Source of the DNA: Deinandra increscens subsp. villosa
Taxonomy: Eukaryota; Streptophyta; Magnoliopsida; Asterales; Asteraceae
Length of the DNA: 64,000 nucleotides
Direction: 5' to 3'
NCBI GenBank assembly: GCA_039602395.1
Contig: JBCNJP010000027.1
Coordinates: 32,939,962-33,003,961, forward strand
The notes below the pieces were generated by a model that was not told the origin of the DNA, did no database searches, and saw only the letters and a list, made by a program, of their open reading frames with translations. This document shows, piece after piece, positions 22,930-34,364 of this stretch (within the stretch, counting starts at the first letter, position 1; the number at the start of each line of letters is the position of its first letter). Position numbers and translations under genes: made by a program.

Positions 22930-23465
22930 CGGGTGTTTAAAAAATTCAAAATCTAAATAAAATCAAAATTTGAATTGTATTGGAAACCGAAAAACCAAAG
23001 CAAAGTTTTTATTCGGATTTCGTATCGGATTCTAAACCGAACCAAAATTTCTTATTTGGATTTCGGATCGGATTCGGATCTACTAAAATTTTTATTCGGA
23101 TATCGAATTAATTAATTAAAATATAATTTATATTTATATTATATAATATTATATATATATATATATTATGTTTTCTATTATTATGTATTTTAAGATTTTT
23201 TCTATTTTGTGTGTTTTTATTGTGAATGTGAACTCTTATTTTGAGGACATGTTGGAAAATACGTTTTGTTATTTGTTTGATTTATACAATTGCAAACCGA
23301 AAACTAATTCGATTTATTCGAATTGAATTCGGTTTATTCTGTTCGGATCAGATTTGATCCGATTTAGATTCGGATCGGTTCGAAATTGGATTTGGCAAAA
23401 AAAAATAAATCCAATCCGATTAAATCAAATCGAATAAACCAAAATCTGATCCGATGAACACCCTA
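22930..23465. mobile_element. hAT-like MITE, inverted-repeat rich
   Basis: It begins GGGTGTTTAAAAAATTC and ends GATCCGATGAACACCCTA. The left half carries repeated TTTCGGATCGGATTCGG-type motifs and the right half their complements. The end AACACCCTA fits hAT termini. No clean 8-bp target duplication was found, so the exact borders are uncertain. It includes a short (TA)n core. Confidence 0.5.
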
Positions 23466-23943
23466 CTTTGTAGTGGGTGTTAAGGTAGGGGGTATGGTTG
23501 ATGTTGAAGCCTAAGGCTTCAAAGTGTTGAACCAATAGTATATTGTCACATAAGTGAGAATGGGGAGAAGGAATAGGAAGCCTAAAGCTTTTTTTTTAGG
23601 TAGGGATGGTGCATTTTTCGAGCCTTAGGCTTGGGACTAAAGCATGACAAAAATAAAAAACCATGAACAAACTCTCAGTTTCCTTTGGTTATATGTAGTT
23701 GATCGGCTACTTTCATTGAAACCAATGAGAGGGGGGAGTGGAAACTGATTTTGCCTAGAAAACCGTGGAAGCTGGGAGGGGGGAAGCCGAAGCTATACCT
23801 CCTACACTAATTATATGCCCACCATACTGTCCTATAGCATCATGAACATTGTCTCGGTACGTAGTGTGGATTATGGCGCCTCATCTCCTCCTCTTTCTCT
23901 ATGATCAGTGAAGAGCCTTTAAAGATTTTTTTTTCAAAAAAAA

Positions 23944-24110
23944 ATAACCATGAGAGGGGCTTTATGAGGGATGATATGACTACACGTTTTGATGACGTGG
24001 CTGCCATAAAAGGCCCACATGGCCTAAAGCCCCTTGGGGCTTTTGGCTGCCACGTTATCAACAAGTCTCCACATCATCAAAATATGAACTCATAAAGCCC
24101 CTCTCATTAT
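23944..24110. mobile_element. Small fold-back MITE, ATGAGAGGGGCTTTATGAG termini
   Basis: The left end ATGAGAGGGGCTTTATGAG pairs with the right end CTCATAAAGCCCCTCTCAT about 165 bp away. The interior includes the complementary blocks TGACGTGGCTGCC and GGCTGCCACGTTATCA. It lies within an AT-rich spacer. No coding capacity. Confidence 0.65.
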
Positions 24111-24119
24111 TATTATTAT

Positions 24120-24888
24120 TTTTTTTTCCTATAAAAATTTATTTTAACCATCTCCTCCAATCATAATTCTGAAAACAAACACATGTGGAAAGACCCTTTA
24201 TAGAAGACACGTTGATGGAGATTGCTATGCAGAAGACACATTGGAGGAGATTGGAACCCAAAGAGCCCAGGGGCGATGTGCCGGGAGCTTTTGTTCCTAT
24301 GAAGTTTGACATGTAAACATAACACAAAATAATCCTAGGTGATCACCATGATTCAAATGTTAATGTTAAATTTGAAAAAAAATAAAAAATTAACCTAATC
24401 CCTCACCTTAGGGTTGAGTGTACAGGACGTTATATGATCCCTATCACGCTTATATTGTACATATATTGATATTGTATAGAGGTGTCATGTGTAAACTGAT
24501 ACAAAATGTTATTAGAATTGATATCACGTGCAATCGATCAAATTGAGACATCATGTGCACATGAAAATCTTGTTATTATTAATGGCGAATAATAAGTGAG
24601 AAAAATTATGGCTTAATTGTATAATTTCGCCGTTCAAAAAAAAAAAAAAAAATTTATAATTTCGAAAATTGCAAGGATGGGTCGAAATTTTGCATGGAGA
24701 TGCAAATGCGATGGACTTCTTTAATTAAACATTTATACCTACTAGCATTAAATTATATGCCTGTCGATCTCTCTAGTAAACACATATATTCCCATATTTT
24801 TCCTTACATACGCCTATATTTTAAGGTTTGAAAAAGATGGAATGACTTATCTGTGACAAGAGAGTATACTAAATATATATATAAGGAG
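24120..24888. other. AT-rich spacer, no gene seen
   Basis: Contains homopolymer tracts (A16 near 24637) and no frame with protein-like composition. Confidence 0.5.
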
Positions 24889-24897
24889 TATATTTAA

Positions 24898-25258
24898 GGG
24901 TTATCGGCTTCAAATAATCCTAACTATCACTTTTCGGCCAATAACACTCCCAACTAACGAATTTCCCTCTGGCACTCCCAACTATCGACATATTTTCCTT
25001 CACCACTCCCTCCGTTAATTTTCTTTAACCTTGTTAGTCATCTGCCTACTTGGCCACAAGCCACGTAGACATCCACATAATCATTTTATACCATGTAAGA
25101 CAGCCACATAAGCAGATGACTAACGGAGTTAAAGAAATTAACGGAGGGAGTGGTGGAGGAAAATATATTGATAGTTGGGAGTGCCACAGGGAAATTCGAT
25201 AGTTGGGAGTGTTATTGGCCAAAAAGTGATAGTTAGGATTATTTGAAGCCAATAACCC
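24898..25258. mobile_element. Complete Mutator-type MITE with 9-bp target duplication
   Basis: A 361-bp fold-back starting GGGTTATCGGCTTCAAATAA and ending TTATTTGAAGCCAATAACCC, with arms paired over most of their length. It is flanked by a perfect 9-bp direct repeat TATATTTAA (24889-24897 and 25259-25267), diagnostic for Mutator-superfamily insertion. It is related to the partial element at 14085. Confidence 0.9.
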
Positions 25259-25267
25259 TATATTTAA

Positions 25268-26400
25268 TGATCACAATCCAATTTTTTTAATATGACATAT
25301 ACCTATCTAAACCGACAAGGTAACCTAACTCTTTTTAATCTATAAAGATACACCCAAATTGTAATATTAAAGTTAAATTGATTTCTTAATTGCATTTTTC
25401 TTTCTTTCTTTCTAATGTTTACGTTTCTCATCAAGTGATGCAACATATTCTCAATTAAAAAAGAAAACAAGGGTTAGAGTCCAAAGCCAAAACGCAAATG
25501 TCAAGCCTCTTATTTTTTAGAATTAAAAACTTCAATTTAAAATAATGTACATAGGGTTTTAGTTTTTATGTTTAATTTGGAATCTTATTTTATGCAAGTT
25601 GTTGATGAACGTTTAGTTTGAAAATGACAACTTGTGAAGTTTTGATCCTTGGAACAAAATGCCTTTGATTTTGATTTATCAATACATATTGAACTTTGAA
25701 AACGAAATCCACTCACCGACCTTCCTAGCTAACATGTCTCTATCCTTTTTAGTTATATTACAAATCATCTAATTGGTTTAAGGTAACTTTAAAAAAAAAT
25801 ATATGAAAGCATTGGTTTGAGATAAGTTGCGATCAAAGTAAGTGTGTTTTGATTATTAGTAAGGTTGTGTGATAGAAAAAGTGGTATCACGTAGGATGTC
25901 AAACTAGTGATGATGATAAAAGTTTTTAATGGTGGTTGTATTAATGTTAACTTTAATTAAAAGGAGAAGATAAGTTGTAATATTGTGATTGGAGGGAAAA
26001 AAATAAAAAATAAAAATCGTACATAAGCCAACATGAGACCACCACGAAACCCCTTCATCATGCCCAGGGGGTGGTGTTCCAAGGCGTTATCACAATCACT
26101 GGACCTATCACGCCCTACTGCACACATGGGTAGAACTAGAAAAAAATTTAGGAGGTCCATATTTTTTACAACTTTTTTCACGGGGTCACTATTATTTAGT
26201 TTAATAGAAACATACATAAAAAAATAGTCCGGATCGGGTTGGTTACTTAAGACAAACACGACACAATAATAAAAGAAATATCGTCATTAAAATTTAAATA
26301 ATATGAAAAAATAAGGATGATCAACTTTTTTTTATAATAGAGCATCAATGTTCATGTATTGATAAATAAATTGTAGATTATATTTGGATTGGGCTATTAT
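25268..26400. other. Spacer, no gene seen
   Basis: AT-rich. A GC-richer patch at 26030-26110 contains GGGGGTGGTGTTCC and TATCACGCCCTAC and may be part of an unrecognised MITE. No credible coding frame. Confidence 0.4.
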
Positions 26401-26416
26401 GTACTTAGGTTTGAAC

Positions 26417-26705
26417 AACTTTTTTTTTTGAACGACAAACCCTCGGTTACTCGGGGGTCTCATCATGGAAAACGATGCTACTCACGACACGCTACGATCA
26501 CATGCCGTGCGAGTAACCAATACCCTCTATGTTGCACATCCATCCCAGAGGAAACCCACCGCCCTAAGGCCCACTGTGGTAAAACCTCTGACCCACATCT
26601 ATAATTTTTCATTCATCATTATTTTTTTTGTGTCTGGTGGGATTTGAACCCTTGACCTCCACATTGGAAGGCAAGGTATATCCACTCCACCAAATGGTGG
26701 GGGAT
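26417..26705 (-). mobile_element. tRNA-derived SINE with 8-bp target duplication
   Basis: On the minus strand it starts ATCCCCCACCATTTGGTGGAG, with an A-box-like GGTGGAGTGGATA and a B box GGTTCAAATCC (plus-strand 26640-26650). It ends with A10 (T run 26420-26429). It is flanked by direct repeats GTTTGAAC at 26409-26416 and 26706-26713. Length about 289 bp. The pol III head, A tail and target duplication together identify a SINE. Confidence 0.85.
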
Positions 26706-26778
26706 GTTTGAACTATTACTCACTATGTGCTTGTCAAGACTATTAGCCAATTCAACTATGAACTAGAAAAATATAAAA

Positions 26779-26826
26779 TGTAACAAGCAGGAATTGAACC
26801 CAGGTCAGTCAAAAGGAAAAATGCAC
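26779..26826 (-). repeat. tRNA-like SINE head fragment
   Basis: The minus strand reads TTTTGACTGACCTGGGTTCAA followed by TTCCTG, with the B box GGTTCAATTCC. It matches the head at 4162-4236. No tail or target duplication was seen, so it is a fragment. Confidence 0.4.
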
Positions 26827-27029
26827 TAAACCGGATTTAGAAAAACTATTGGGACAAAAGTGTTAACTGGCTATATTTTATTCGAAACTTATTTAATGTC
26901 TCCTCATCACAGAGTACAATATTTTTAAAACTGTACATATAATTTGCACTTTACGTACGAGGTTGAGAGGGTCCATATGGGCCTATTACAAGTCTGCCCA
27001 TGACTACACATGTTCTAAGAGTGAATTAA

Positions 27030-27733
27030 GTGCTTCCCGTCAGGGTATGTGTGGGAATGGACGAAGACCCCGTCGGGGTATGTGATGGAACTGATAGAGA
27101 ATGTCCAGACCCTAATTGAGGAAGTAAAGTTGTCTAGGGAAAATGATAGGTGGGATTGGGGTGCTACAATGATTGAGGATTTCGAAGTTAAACACGTAAG
27201 AGAATACGTTGAGGACCAATTCTCGGGTGAATTTGATGCAAAATTCAAGTGGCTAAATTGGTTCCAATCAAAGTTAATGCCTTCACTTGGAGGGCAAGCT
27301 TTGGGAGGATACCGGTGAAAGAACCATTGATTAAGAGAGGGATTCAGGTGGGGGCGAAATGTGTTTGGTGCAACTGTAACTATGAAACTGTGGATCATCT
27401 TTTGGTCCTATGTGAGAAGGCAATGGAGGTGTGGGATAGGGTTCAAAGGTGGTGTCGGATCCCGTCATGGAGAATTAATTCAGTGAAAGGAATTTTGGAA
27501 GAGCTAAACAGTTGGGGTGTTATGTAGCCAAGGAAAAAAAATCATATATGGAATAATACAAACAACCATGTGGACTATATGGAAATCCAGGAATAGGAAG
27601 ACATTTCAAGGTGTAAACACGAGTGCTAGGGACATGTTTGGGGATGTTAAAGCCTTCTCTTTCTTATGGATTAAGAATAGGAGTAAGTTAGGGAATATCA
27701 CATGGGAACAATGGGATAGTTTCAATTTTCAAA

Positions 27734-27738
<5 letters not shown>
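27030..27738 (+). pseudogene. LINE ORF2 3' remnant (zf-RVT zinc-binding domain)
   Basis: Three frames joined by two frameshifts (near 27245 and 27520) make one C-terminal LINE region. RWDWGATMIEDFEVKHVRE is followed by VPIKVNAFTWRASFGRIPV, GAKCVWCNCNYETVDHLLVLC with the C-C-H-C zinc ligands, and finally MWTIWKSRNRKTFQG and ITWEQWDSF. This is the zf-RVT domain and tail typical of plant L1-type LINEs. RT and endonuclease are absent. It belongs to a different LINE lineage from the one at 8546. A (TA)n tract follows (27739-27773). Confidence 0.85.
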
Positions 27739-27773
<35 letters not shown>

Positions 27774-27776
<3 letters not shown>

Positions 27777-28818
27777 CAGGTCGTAACAGAGTTTGGAGGT
27801 TTGCTTTTGTCTTGATTGGGCCCTAGGGGGGGGGGGGGGAGCTATGCGTCAGGAAGAAATAAAGCTTTGGGTTGGTGTCCGTTTTACTTTCGTGGTTTTT
27901 TTCTCATTTAGAGGGCATGTGTCATCTGGGGGGGGGGGGTGTTTTGGGGGTTAGATGATCGGGTGTTATCATATGATTTTATAAATTGTGCAGGGGGTTA
28001 AAGTGAGCCTGGGACAAATCCGGGTTAAGGCTAACCAAGTTGGTCCAGGTGCTGATGCTGTTATCGTCACTTAATGTCTTAAATATGAACCGTTATGGGT
28101 GGGGTGGGGTGGGGGGGTGGCTTCATAAGGGTGCATGTTATTATTCTGGGTGTGTGTGTTTCTTGGGGTGACAAAAGCCACTGTCATGGGCAGGGGGTAC
28201 CTTGGCGTATGTTATATGTGTGGGGATCAAATATATGTGTGCAATGTGCGTCAGTGGCTTATTGTCTTCGTTTGGTGTCGGATATTCCGAAGTGCGTGAG
28301 TGTGTGCTTGTGTGATGCAAATTCTTGTGTATTCCATCAGTCCGAGTTGGGTGGTTTTTAAGACTGAATAGAATGGGTGGGGGTGGGGGTGGGGGGGGGG
28401 GGTGGGCAAATTGACTTTGGGGTGTGTGTACTTGGTGGATACATAAGTTCGTCTGAACCTACATGGCGTGCATTTTGGCGTTGGGTGGGATGGGGGGATG
28501 AGGAGGGTTTGGGTTTTAACATACAGACGACTAAATGTATTTTTTTTTCGTGTTGAAATTCGTTTCGTGTGATTTCGTTTCGTGTGGTGTAACGCTGATG
28601 GGCTGGGGGTTTTCAAAATGGGAGGGTTGCATACTAATATGCGATATAAGTCTAAGGGGTTAAAAGGAACAAATCAATGGGGTTGGAGATTCATTATTGA
28701 TGGGGACGGTAAGGCCCTCAAAGGGACTTTGTCTTGTCAAGGAAGTTGTGAATGGAAGGGTTGAGGCGCTTGTATGAGAATTGGAAAATCAAGTGGAAGG
28801 GCTAAGGTGATTTATGGT
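27774..28818. other. G-rich spacer between LINE remnant and Gypsy LTR
   Basis: Contains several plus-strand G runs of 8-14 (27827, 27930, 28111, 28390) separated by GT-rich sequence (GTGTGTGTTTCTTGG, GGGTGGGGTGGGG). It may include the 3' untranslated region of the LINE. The frames of 60-120 codons in this region are low-complexity products and not credible genes. Confidence 0.5.
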
Positions 28819-29183
28819 TGTAACATCCCAGAATTTATAAATGCATAAAGACGTGGCTAATATGATAAATACATATGATTTATGTGTTAGATATCTAAAC
28901 ATGATAAAACGGGTAGAAAATGCATATTTACCCGTTACCGGGTAATAAATTGATAAAAGATGATAATATACGTATTAATTGATAAATGAGATAAGGAAAT
29001 GAGGTAGATACGTGTTTTATATCAAAATAAATGATATATATGATATTAGCATGAAAAACGTAATGTTTATATGATAGAAATAAATAATAACCGGAAGAAA
29101 ATACCTTTACATGATTGCGTTATATGAAATACATGTGTAAATATATGATTAGGATGGTATGAACGCATGTGAAATATTCATTT

Positions 29184-29225
<42 letters not shown>

Positions 29226-29229
<4 letters not shown>

Positions 29230-29388
29230 TAGTTTCAAATGAGAACTTTTTTCTTTGAGAACTTTTGAAAACCATTCTGAGCCACTAATTTTCAGGGGGG
29301 GGGGGGGGGGATTTCTTTATATATAATTTGTGGCTCAAAATGGTTCTCAAAAGTTCTCAAACACATTTGGTTCTCAAATGATCCTCTT

Positions 29389-29390
<2 letters not shown>
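29226..29390. mobile_element. Fold-back MITE E3 in (TA)n, inside the Gypsy LTR
   Basis: The left end GGGTTAGTTTCAAATGAGAAC pairs with the right end GTTCTCAAATGATCCTCTTCC. Inner blocks GAGAACTTTTGAAAACCATT and AATGGTTCTCAAAAGTTCTC also pair. The centre is a run of 14 G. (TA)n borders lie at both sides. The right end of a related element is seen at 63720-63741. Confidence 0.85.
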
Positions 29391-29436
<46 letters not shown>

Positions 29437-29674
29437 GAAATACGTCTTAGAATAGTTAAACATATAGAAAGTACATAATAACAATTAATTATAAAAATAA
29501 AGGGGCTAAAAGTGTAATATATGTAAAGTTATGCATACTTACGAATATTATACGTGTTTATAATTATTATAAGTACCCCGAGGCTTAAAAAGTATTAGAA
29601 ATATATCCTAAAGTGATTCGGAATATAAAATAATAAGTGTTGTAAAGTTAGAGGGGCTAAAGTGTAAATTAGTG

Positions 29675-29718
<44 letters not shown>

Positions 29719-30040
29719 GTATGTATACGTATATCATCAAGCATGTCCCGAACCTTAGAAACTTTTATAAATATGTCCTATATGGTGAATAAAATGATAG
29801 AACAGTAGAAGTTAAGGGGGTTAAAATGTAAAAATAAAGCTCAGGGACAAATTCTGCCAATATGGAAAAGTACCCCGCGGTACGCGAGGGTACCTTCGCG
29901 GTACGCAAGTCGCACAGCAACCAGATTCAGCCATGGGTCGACTTTCTCTCCAAGTTTTGACGAAATTGACTGCCCTACGTGTCGAATCCGGCCGATTACT
30001 CACCCTAGGACGTGTCTAGATCTAGTTGCGTACCTAATCA

Positions 30041-30054
30041 CTATAAAAGGAGGA
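30041..30054 (+). promoter_or_regulatory. LTR promoter TATA box
   Basis: ACTATAAAAGGAGG in the LTR, followed by a pyrimidine-rich stretch (CTCACCAATTTCTCATATTT), a plausible transcription start region for the Gypsy element. Confidence 0.5.
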
Positions 30055-31333
30055 TCAAACAACTCGAAATCCTCACCAATTTCTCATATTTCCACTCTAA
30101 AAACCCTCCTATGAGCCGCAACCTTCATCTGCCAAATTCGACCCGATCATTTAGAGTTAGAAGCTCAAGTTCAGCAGTCAACCGTCATTAGGTATGATTA
30201 ACAATAACCTATCTCAGTTTTTTATAATATTGCTTCTAAATATGATTTCTAAAAATTGCATAAAAATTAGGGTTCTTGAGCTTGTTTTGATGAAATTGGG
30301 TGATCGGGTGGGAATTAGGGTCTAGATTTTTGTAGGTAATCCTAAAATAATGTATTTTAAGAATGCCATAAGTTTTTTTTCATAATTGGAAAGGTTTGGT
30401 AAAAGTTTTGTAAACGGGTCAAAATTAGGGTTTTCATAACGTGGTTCTGCCCAAATTGAGTAAACGGTGTTGAATTAAGCTTTGATATTTTAAAGCATAT
30501 TATAAATGTTATAATGGATAATACCTTAATTTGGTTTGAAAAGAAATTGAGTTTTGATAAAGAAACGATAAAAACGGGAAATTAGGGTTTGTAAATATGA
30601 TTATTTAATATAAAATAATCCAGAGGGTGTGTGGACTTGATTTTTGGTATAGTAACGTGTTTATATATATATTAAACATATATGAGTTTAAAATGGATAA
30701 ATAACAAAGTATTAAAGATACCGAGTTAATCGGATATTTAGAAGTTCGTGCGAAACGGAAGGGTAAGCGCCTGTACTCTGGGGTTTCTGGCAAAGCGGGG
30801 GTGTCGCATAAATCCCAACTGAGAAATGACAAACCTCACTGGGCGATCCCGGAGTGAGCGTTTACTTATAGGAATGCACGTCTTCATATTATCAAATGAT
30901 AACTGCCTAAAGGGCGTTTTGGTTATTTCGACCTTTAAAAAAGGGATAAACTTAATAACTGTATGATATTAAGATAATAAGATGTTAAAATAAACATAGG
31001 AAGTGTTTATTATGTAAAACGTTGCGTTAACGCCATACGATACGCAAATTAGGTTAAATCGGAATCGTTGCGGGAGTTCTGTCCAAGTAAACCAGTTAAA
31101 GGGATAAGGTGAGTTCTATGAGCCCACTCTTAAATATTTTAAATGATTTAAATGCTTTCGGGATGATATACATACAAATGTTATAAAATACATCTAAATG
31201 ATTTATAACTGAAATGTTGCCTATCAGAACTATAGTGTTAAACTGTTGAATTGCCTTTGAATAAATATATATCAAATTGCCAAGGTGCTAATTGATAAAT
31301 GGATAAATTAAACTATTAAAATTGTTGTTGGAT

Positions 31334-31370
<37 letters not shown>

Positions 31371-31934
31371 TATATATATATGAAGTGTTATGAAAATGCA
31401 TATACATGAAATATCTTGAATTGATAAACTGTTAAAAGGCTTTTGGGATAATATATATAAATAAATATATATATGATATGTTATGTAAATGATGTTAAAT
31501 CATTTGTACGTGTTATAACATAATTATAATATGATATGTGCTATATTTGCTTCGAAATTAAATAGTCAAGTGATAAAGGATTTATTAGCAAACGTTATAG
31601 TGAATACATATGATTATATGAGAACAGGTGATGCATTCGCTTTATTATTATGTTGTGGATACGCCGCTGGTACTTCCTATATATAAGCATAATAATATTA
31701 GTTTTCCGGTATATCTGAAGTGTGGAGTATACTCCTTGTATACATACACCAACGGTAAATTGGGGGATGTTCACTTGTTGCAGTATATGAAGACCTTATC
31801 ACTATTTACTAATAATCTTAAGTCACTTGGGTATTTACCTAAGGGCGGGTAGTAGTACATGGGGAGTTAGGAGGTAGTGTTGCTCAATGGGATTAGAGAC
31901 CACTATAAAAGAAAGGAGGGAAAAAGCTATTGGC

Positions 31935-32110
31935 CGTTATAGGGAATGCCCTAAAAGGGTAAACTAGGCAGTAAGCAAATAGGGGAAGGCGGTGCAACTG
32001 TCCGTTACAGGGAATGCCCTAGAAGGGTAAACTCGGCAGTTAGTAAATAGGGGAAAGTGGGGCGACTGACCGTTATAGGGAATACCCTAGAGGGGTAAAC
32101 TGGTAATAAA
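31935..32110 (+). repeat. Tandem repeat, three units of ~69 bp in Gypsy LTR
   Basis: The motif CCGTTATAGGGAATGCCCTA with AAGGGTAAACT recurs at 31934, 32002 and 32070 with small changes. Part of the untranslated LTR/leader. Confidence 0.8.
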
Positions 32111-32630
32111 TGTTAGGGTTGTAGGAAGGGATAACGGGATAAATGGTTTTATAGGGGGTGTTTCCTGTTAAGGACTATTACGTGTTGTATAATTGTGATA
32201 TATATTATACTTGATAAATGTTTGTGTCCAAAGGGACCTTGCAGGTCCAAGGGTTTTAAACCTCACACTAAGGTAAAGCTTTTAAAATATAGAAATCACG
32301 AGCGTAAGCTGACCTTTTCCAAAAATGTATGTATCACAGGTCAGGGTGAGGCTTCGACTAGTTATGAGAAGGCTCTGGTGATAAGGTATTAGACGGGCAA
32401 GCTATCAGACGAAAGGAGAGTTTTTGCGAGATGGCATAGTTATAGCAATAAAATGTAGCAATAGTTAGTATCTCCTTATGTACATTATCTCTTACTTTGT
32501 AGTACTAGGCATTTAAATAAAAGTTTTAAAATTTCCGCTGCTTAGTTATCTCTGTTGGTACCTTGTGTTTATGAGTAAATACGATGCGTGACCCCTTCTA
32601 GAGCCAAGTCTGGGAGTGGGCGTCACAAGT

Positions 32631-32642
32631 TGGTATCAGAGC
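32631..32642 (+). promoter_or_regulatory. Gypsy primer binding site (tRNA-iMet)
   Basis: TGGTATCAGAGC immediately follows the LTR end, complementary to the 3' end of initiator methionine tRNA as in most plant LTR retrotransposons. Confidence 0.9.
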
Positions 32643-33167
32643 CTTGGTTTAAGAGATTTAGGTACTAATGCAGTATCTAGACTTAAACTAGGACTCTGGG
32701 AAGACGAAGTAGGATGAGATAAGGAATGTAGATGCCAACCAAGTTAGTTTGTGCCTATAGAATTGAGATTTCATTAGGGACATAATAGGTAAAGTACCTA
32801 GAGTATGTGAAGTGTGGAAGAAACCTGATTGCAATTAGCTACTGCAATTTGATATTAGCCACATAAACATACCCTAAGTCTTAACTATTGTATGCCCAAG
32901 TGCGGAGAAAGTTATGAGATGGTGTAATGTTTGATCAATGAGGGAGATGATTTAAGAACCGATTTTAACTTAGAGTTACCGGTAAAATGATAAAGAGAAT
33001 AGTAGACACTTAGAAGGATTGTGATGAAAGTAACTGGGTTTTTGAACACATCATAACTATATAATCACATTGGTAGCGGTACTTATCTGGTTATCATGTA
33101 TTCAAAGTTTTGGGACTTTACGTCACATAAATTCTGAAATGTCACTCACCTGGAATGTAGGATGATA

Positions 33168-34364
33168 ATGATAAGAGGCGGACATGGTAGAGGTAGAGGT
33201 GCCGGCAGAACAACCGGTGTAGGAAGGCGTGCGTGTGCGAATCACAAACCAAAGAACAACGCAAGAGCTAACGTCTTTACGAACGAGCAAAGCGCAGCTA
33301 TGGTGGCATAGATGAATCAAATGTTCCAGGCGGCTTTTCCTAATCTAATCGCTTAACTTCATGGAGCTGCTGGTGGAGGTGCAAATGGAGCCGGAGGAGC
33401 CGCTGGTGATGCTGCTAGAGATGCGGCAAATGCCGATCGCGGATGTTCTTTCAAATCGTTTAGTGGATGTAGGCCTCCGTCATTTGAAGGAAAAAGAGAT
33501 GCAGGTTCGACTGTTCGTTGGATTCGAGAGATGGAAGCTGTGATAAGTATTAGTGAGTGTCGTTCAGATCAAGCGGTGAAGTATGCAGCCTATTCCTTCA
33601 AAAGAGAAGCATTATTCTGGTGGGACTCTATTTTACAATCCCGAGGCGAGAAAGCTATTGCTGCTATGAGATGGAATGATCTGAAAATGCTAGTAATGAC
33701 CAAGTTTTGCCTGAAACACGAGTTGGAGAAAATTGAGATTAACTTTCTGAAGTTAGAAGCGGGTACTATGACCCATCAAGAGTTCACGAGCAAGTTTGAC
33801 GAAATGGCAAGGTTAGTGCCAAGGTTGGTGACACCCAAGGAAGAAAAAGTAAAGAGATACGTTCAGGCCCTTCATGCTATTGTAAGGAAGATAGTCAGAC
33901 CTTATGTTCCAAAAATGTACCAAGAAGCAATTGACATCAGTGCTATGGTCTATGAAGAAGAATATGGCGACAACGGAAGACCGGGAGAAGTTAAGAGGAA
34001 GATATCTGAGACTGGAGAAGGTTTAAAGAAGAATAACCGAGATCTTCACAAGAAGAAGAAAGATTCAAAAGGCGACAAGCCTAAGTGTTGTAATTGTGAC
34101 AAGTATCATCATGGAGAGTGCTGGGTAAAACCAACAAGTTGCTATAGGTGTGGAAAGGAAGGACATTACTCTAACAATTGTCTGGAAGCTAAGAAATGTT
34201 ATGAGTGTGGAAGCCCGGGGCATGTTAAAGCAAATTGCCCTAAGATAGTGAAAAACCCGATACCATTGAGCGCAGTTCCAACTTCAGGAACCAAGGGCAA
34301 AGTTTATACCCTAACTGCTATCGAAGGACCTGGTATGACCTCAAATACATTTCTCAATAAATAA
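33168..34364 (+). pseudogene. Ty3/Gypsy gag with two in-frame stops
   Basis: A single frame from ATG at 33168 (MIRGGHGRGRGAGRTTG) to a stop at 34362-34364, interrupted by TAG at 33309 and TAA at 33354. Both sit where glutamine (CAG, CAA) is expected between AMVA, MNQMFQAAFPNLIA and LHGAAGG, so they look like C-to-T changes. The retrotransposon gag core is CRPPSFEGKRD, TVRWIREMEAV, FWWDSIL, FLKLEAGTMTHQEFTSKFDE. The C-terminus carries CCHC-type knuckles CYRCGKEGHYSNNC and CYECGSPGHVKANC, preceded by a partial one (CCNCDKYHHGEC). Pol is not recognisable downstream. Confidence 0.88.

Larger units (their letters stand above)
28819..32627 (+). mobile_element. Ty3/Gypsy 5' LTR, about 3.8 kb
   Basis: Starts TGTAACATCCCAGAATT and ends GGGAGTGGGCGTCACA, followed three bases later by a methionine-tRNA primer binding site. 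U3 is about 28819-30070, with the promoter box ACTATAAAAGGAGG at 30041-30054. The downstream R/U5 part is unusually long. A (TA)n-bounded fold-back MITE (29226-29390), other TA tracts and a three-unit 69-bp tandem repeat (31935-32110) lie inside. No matching 3' LTR was found in the window. Confidence 0.75.

Noticed and set aside
26640..26697. A tRNA gene suggested by B-box-like GGTTCAAATCC
   Set aside because: No complete cloverleaf; the A tail and flanking GTTTGAAC duplications show it is a SINE.
28095..28616. Cys/Val-rich and Pro/His-rich frames at 28095-28361 (+) and 28251-28616 (-)
   Set aside because: Low-complexity GT-rich DNA read on both strands; no domain-like pattern or start context.
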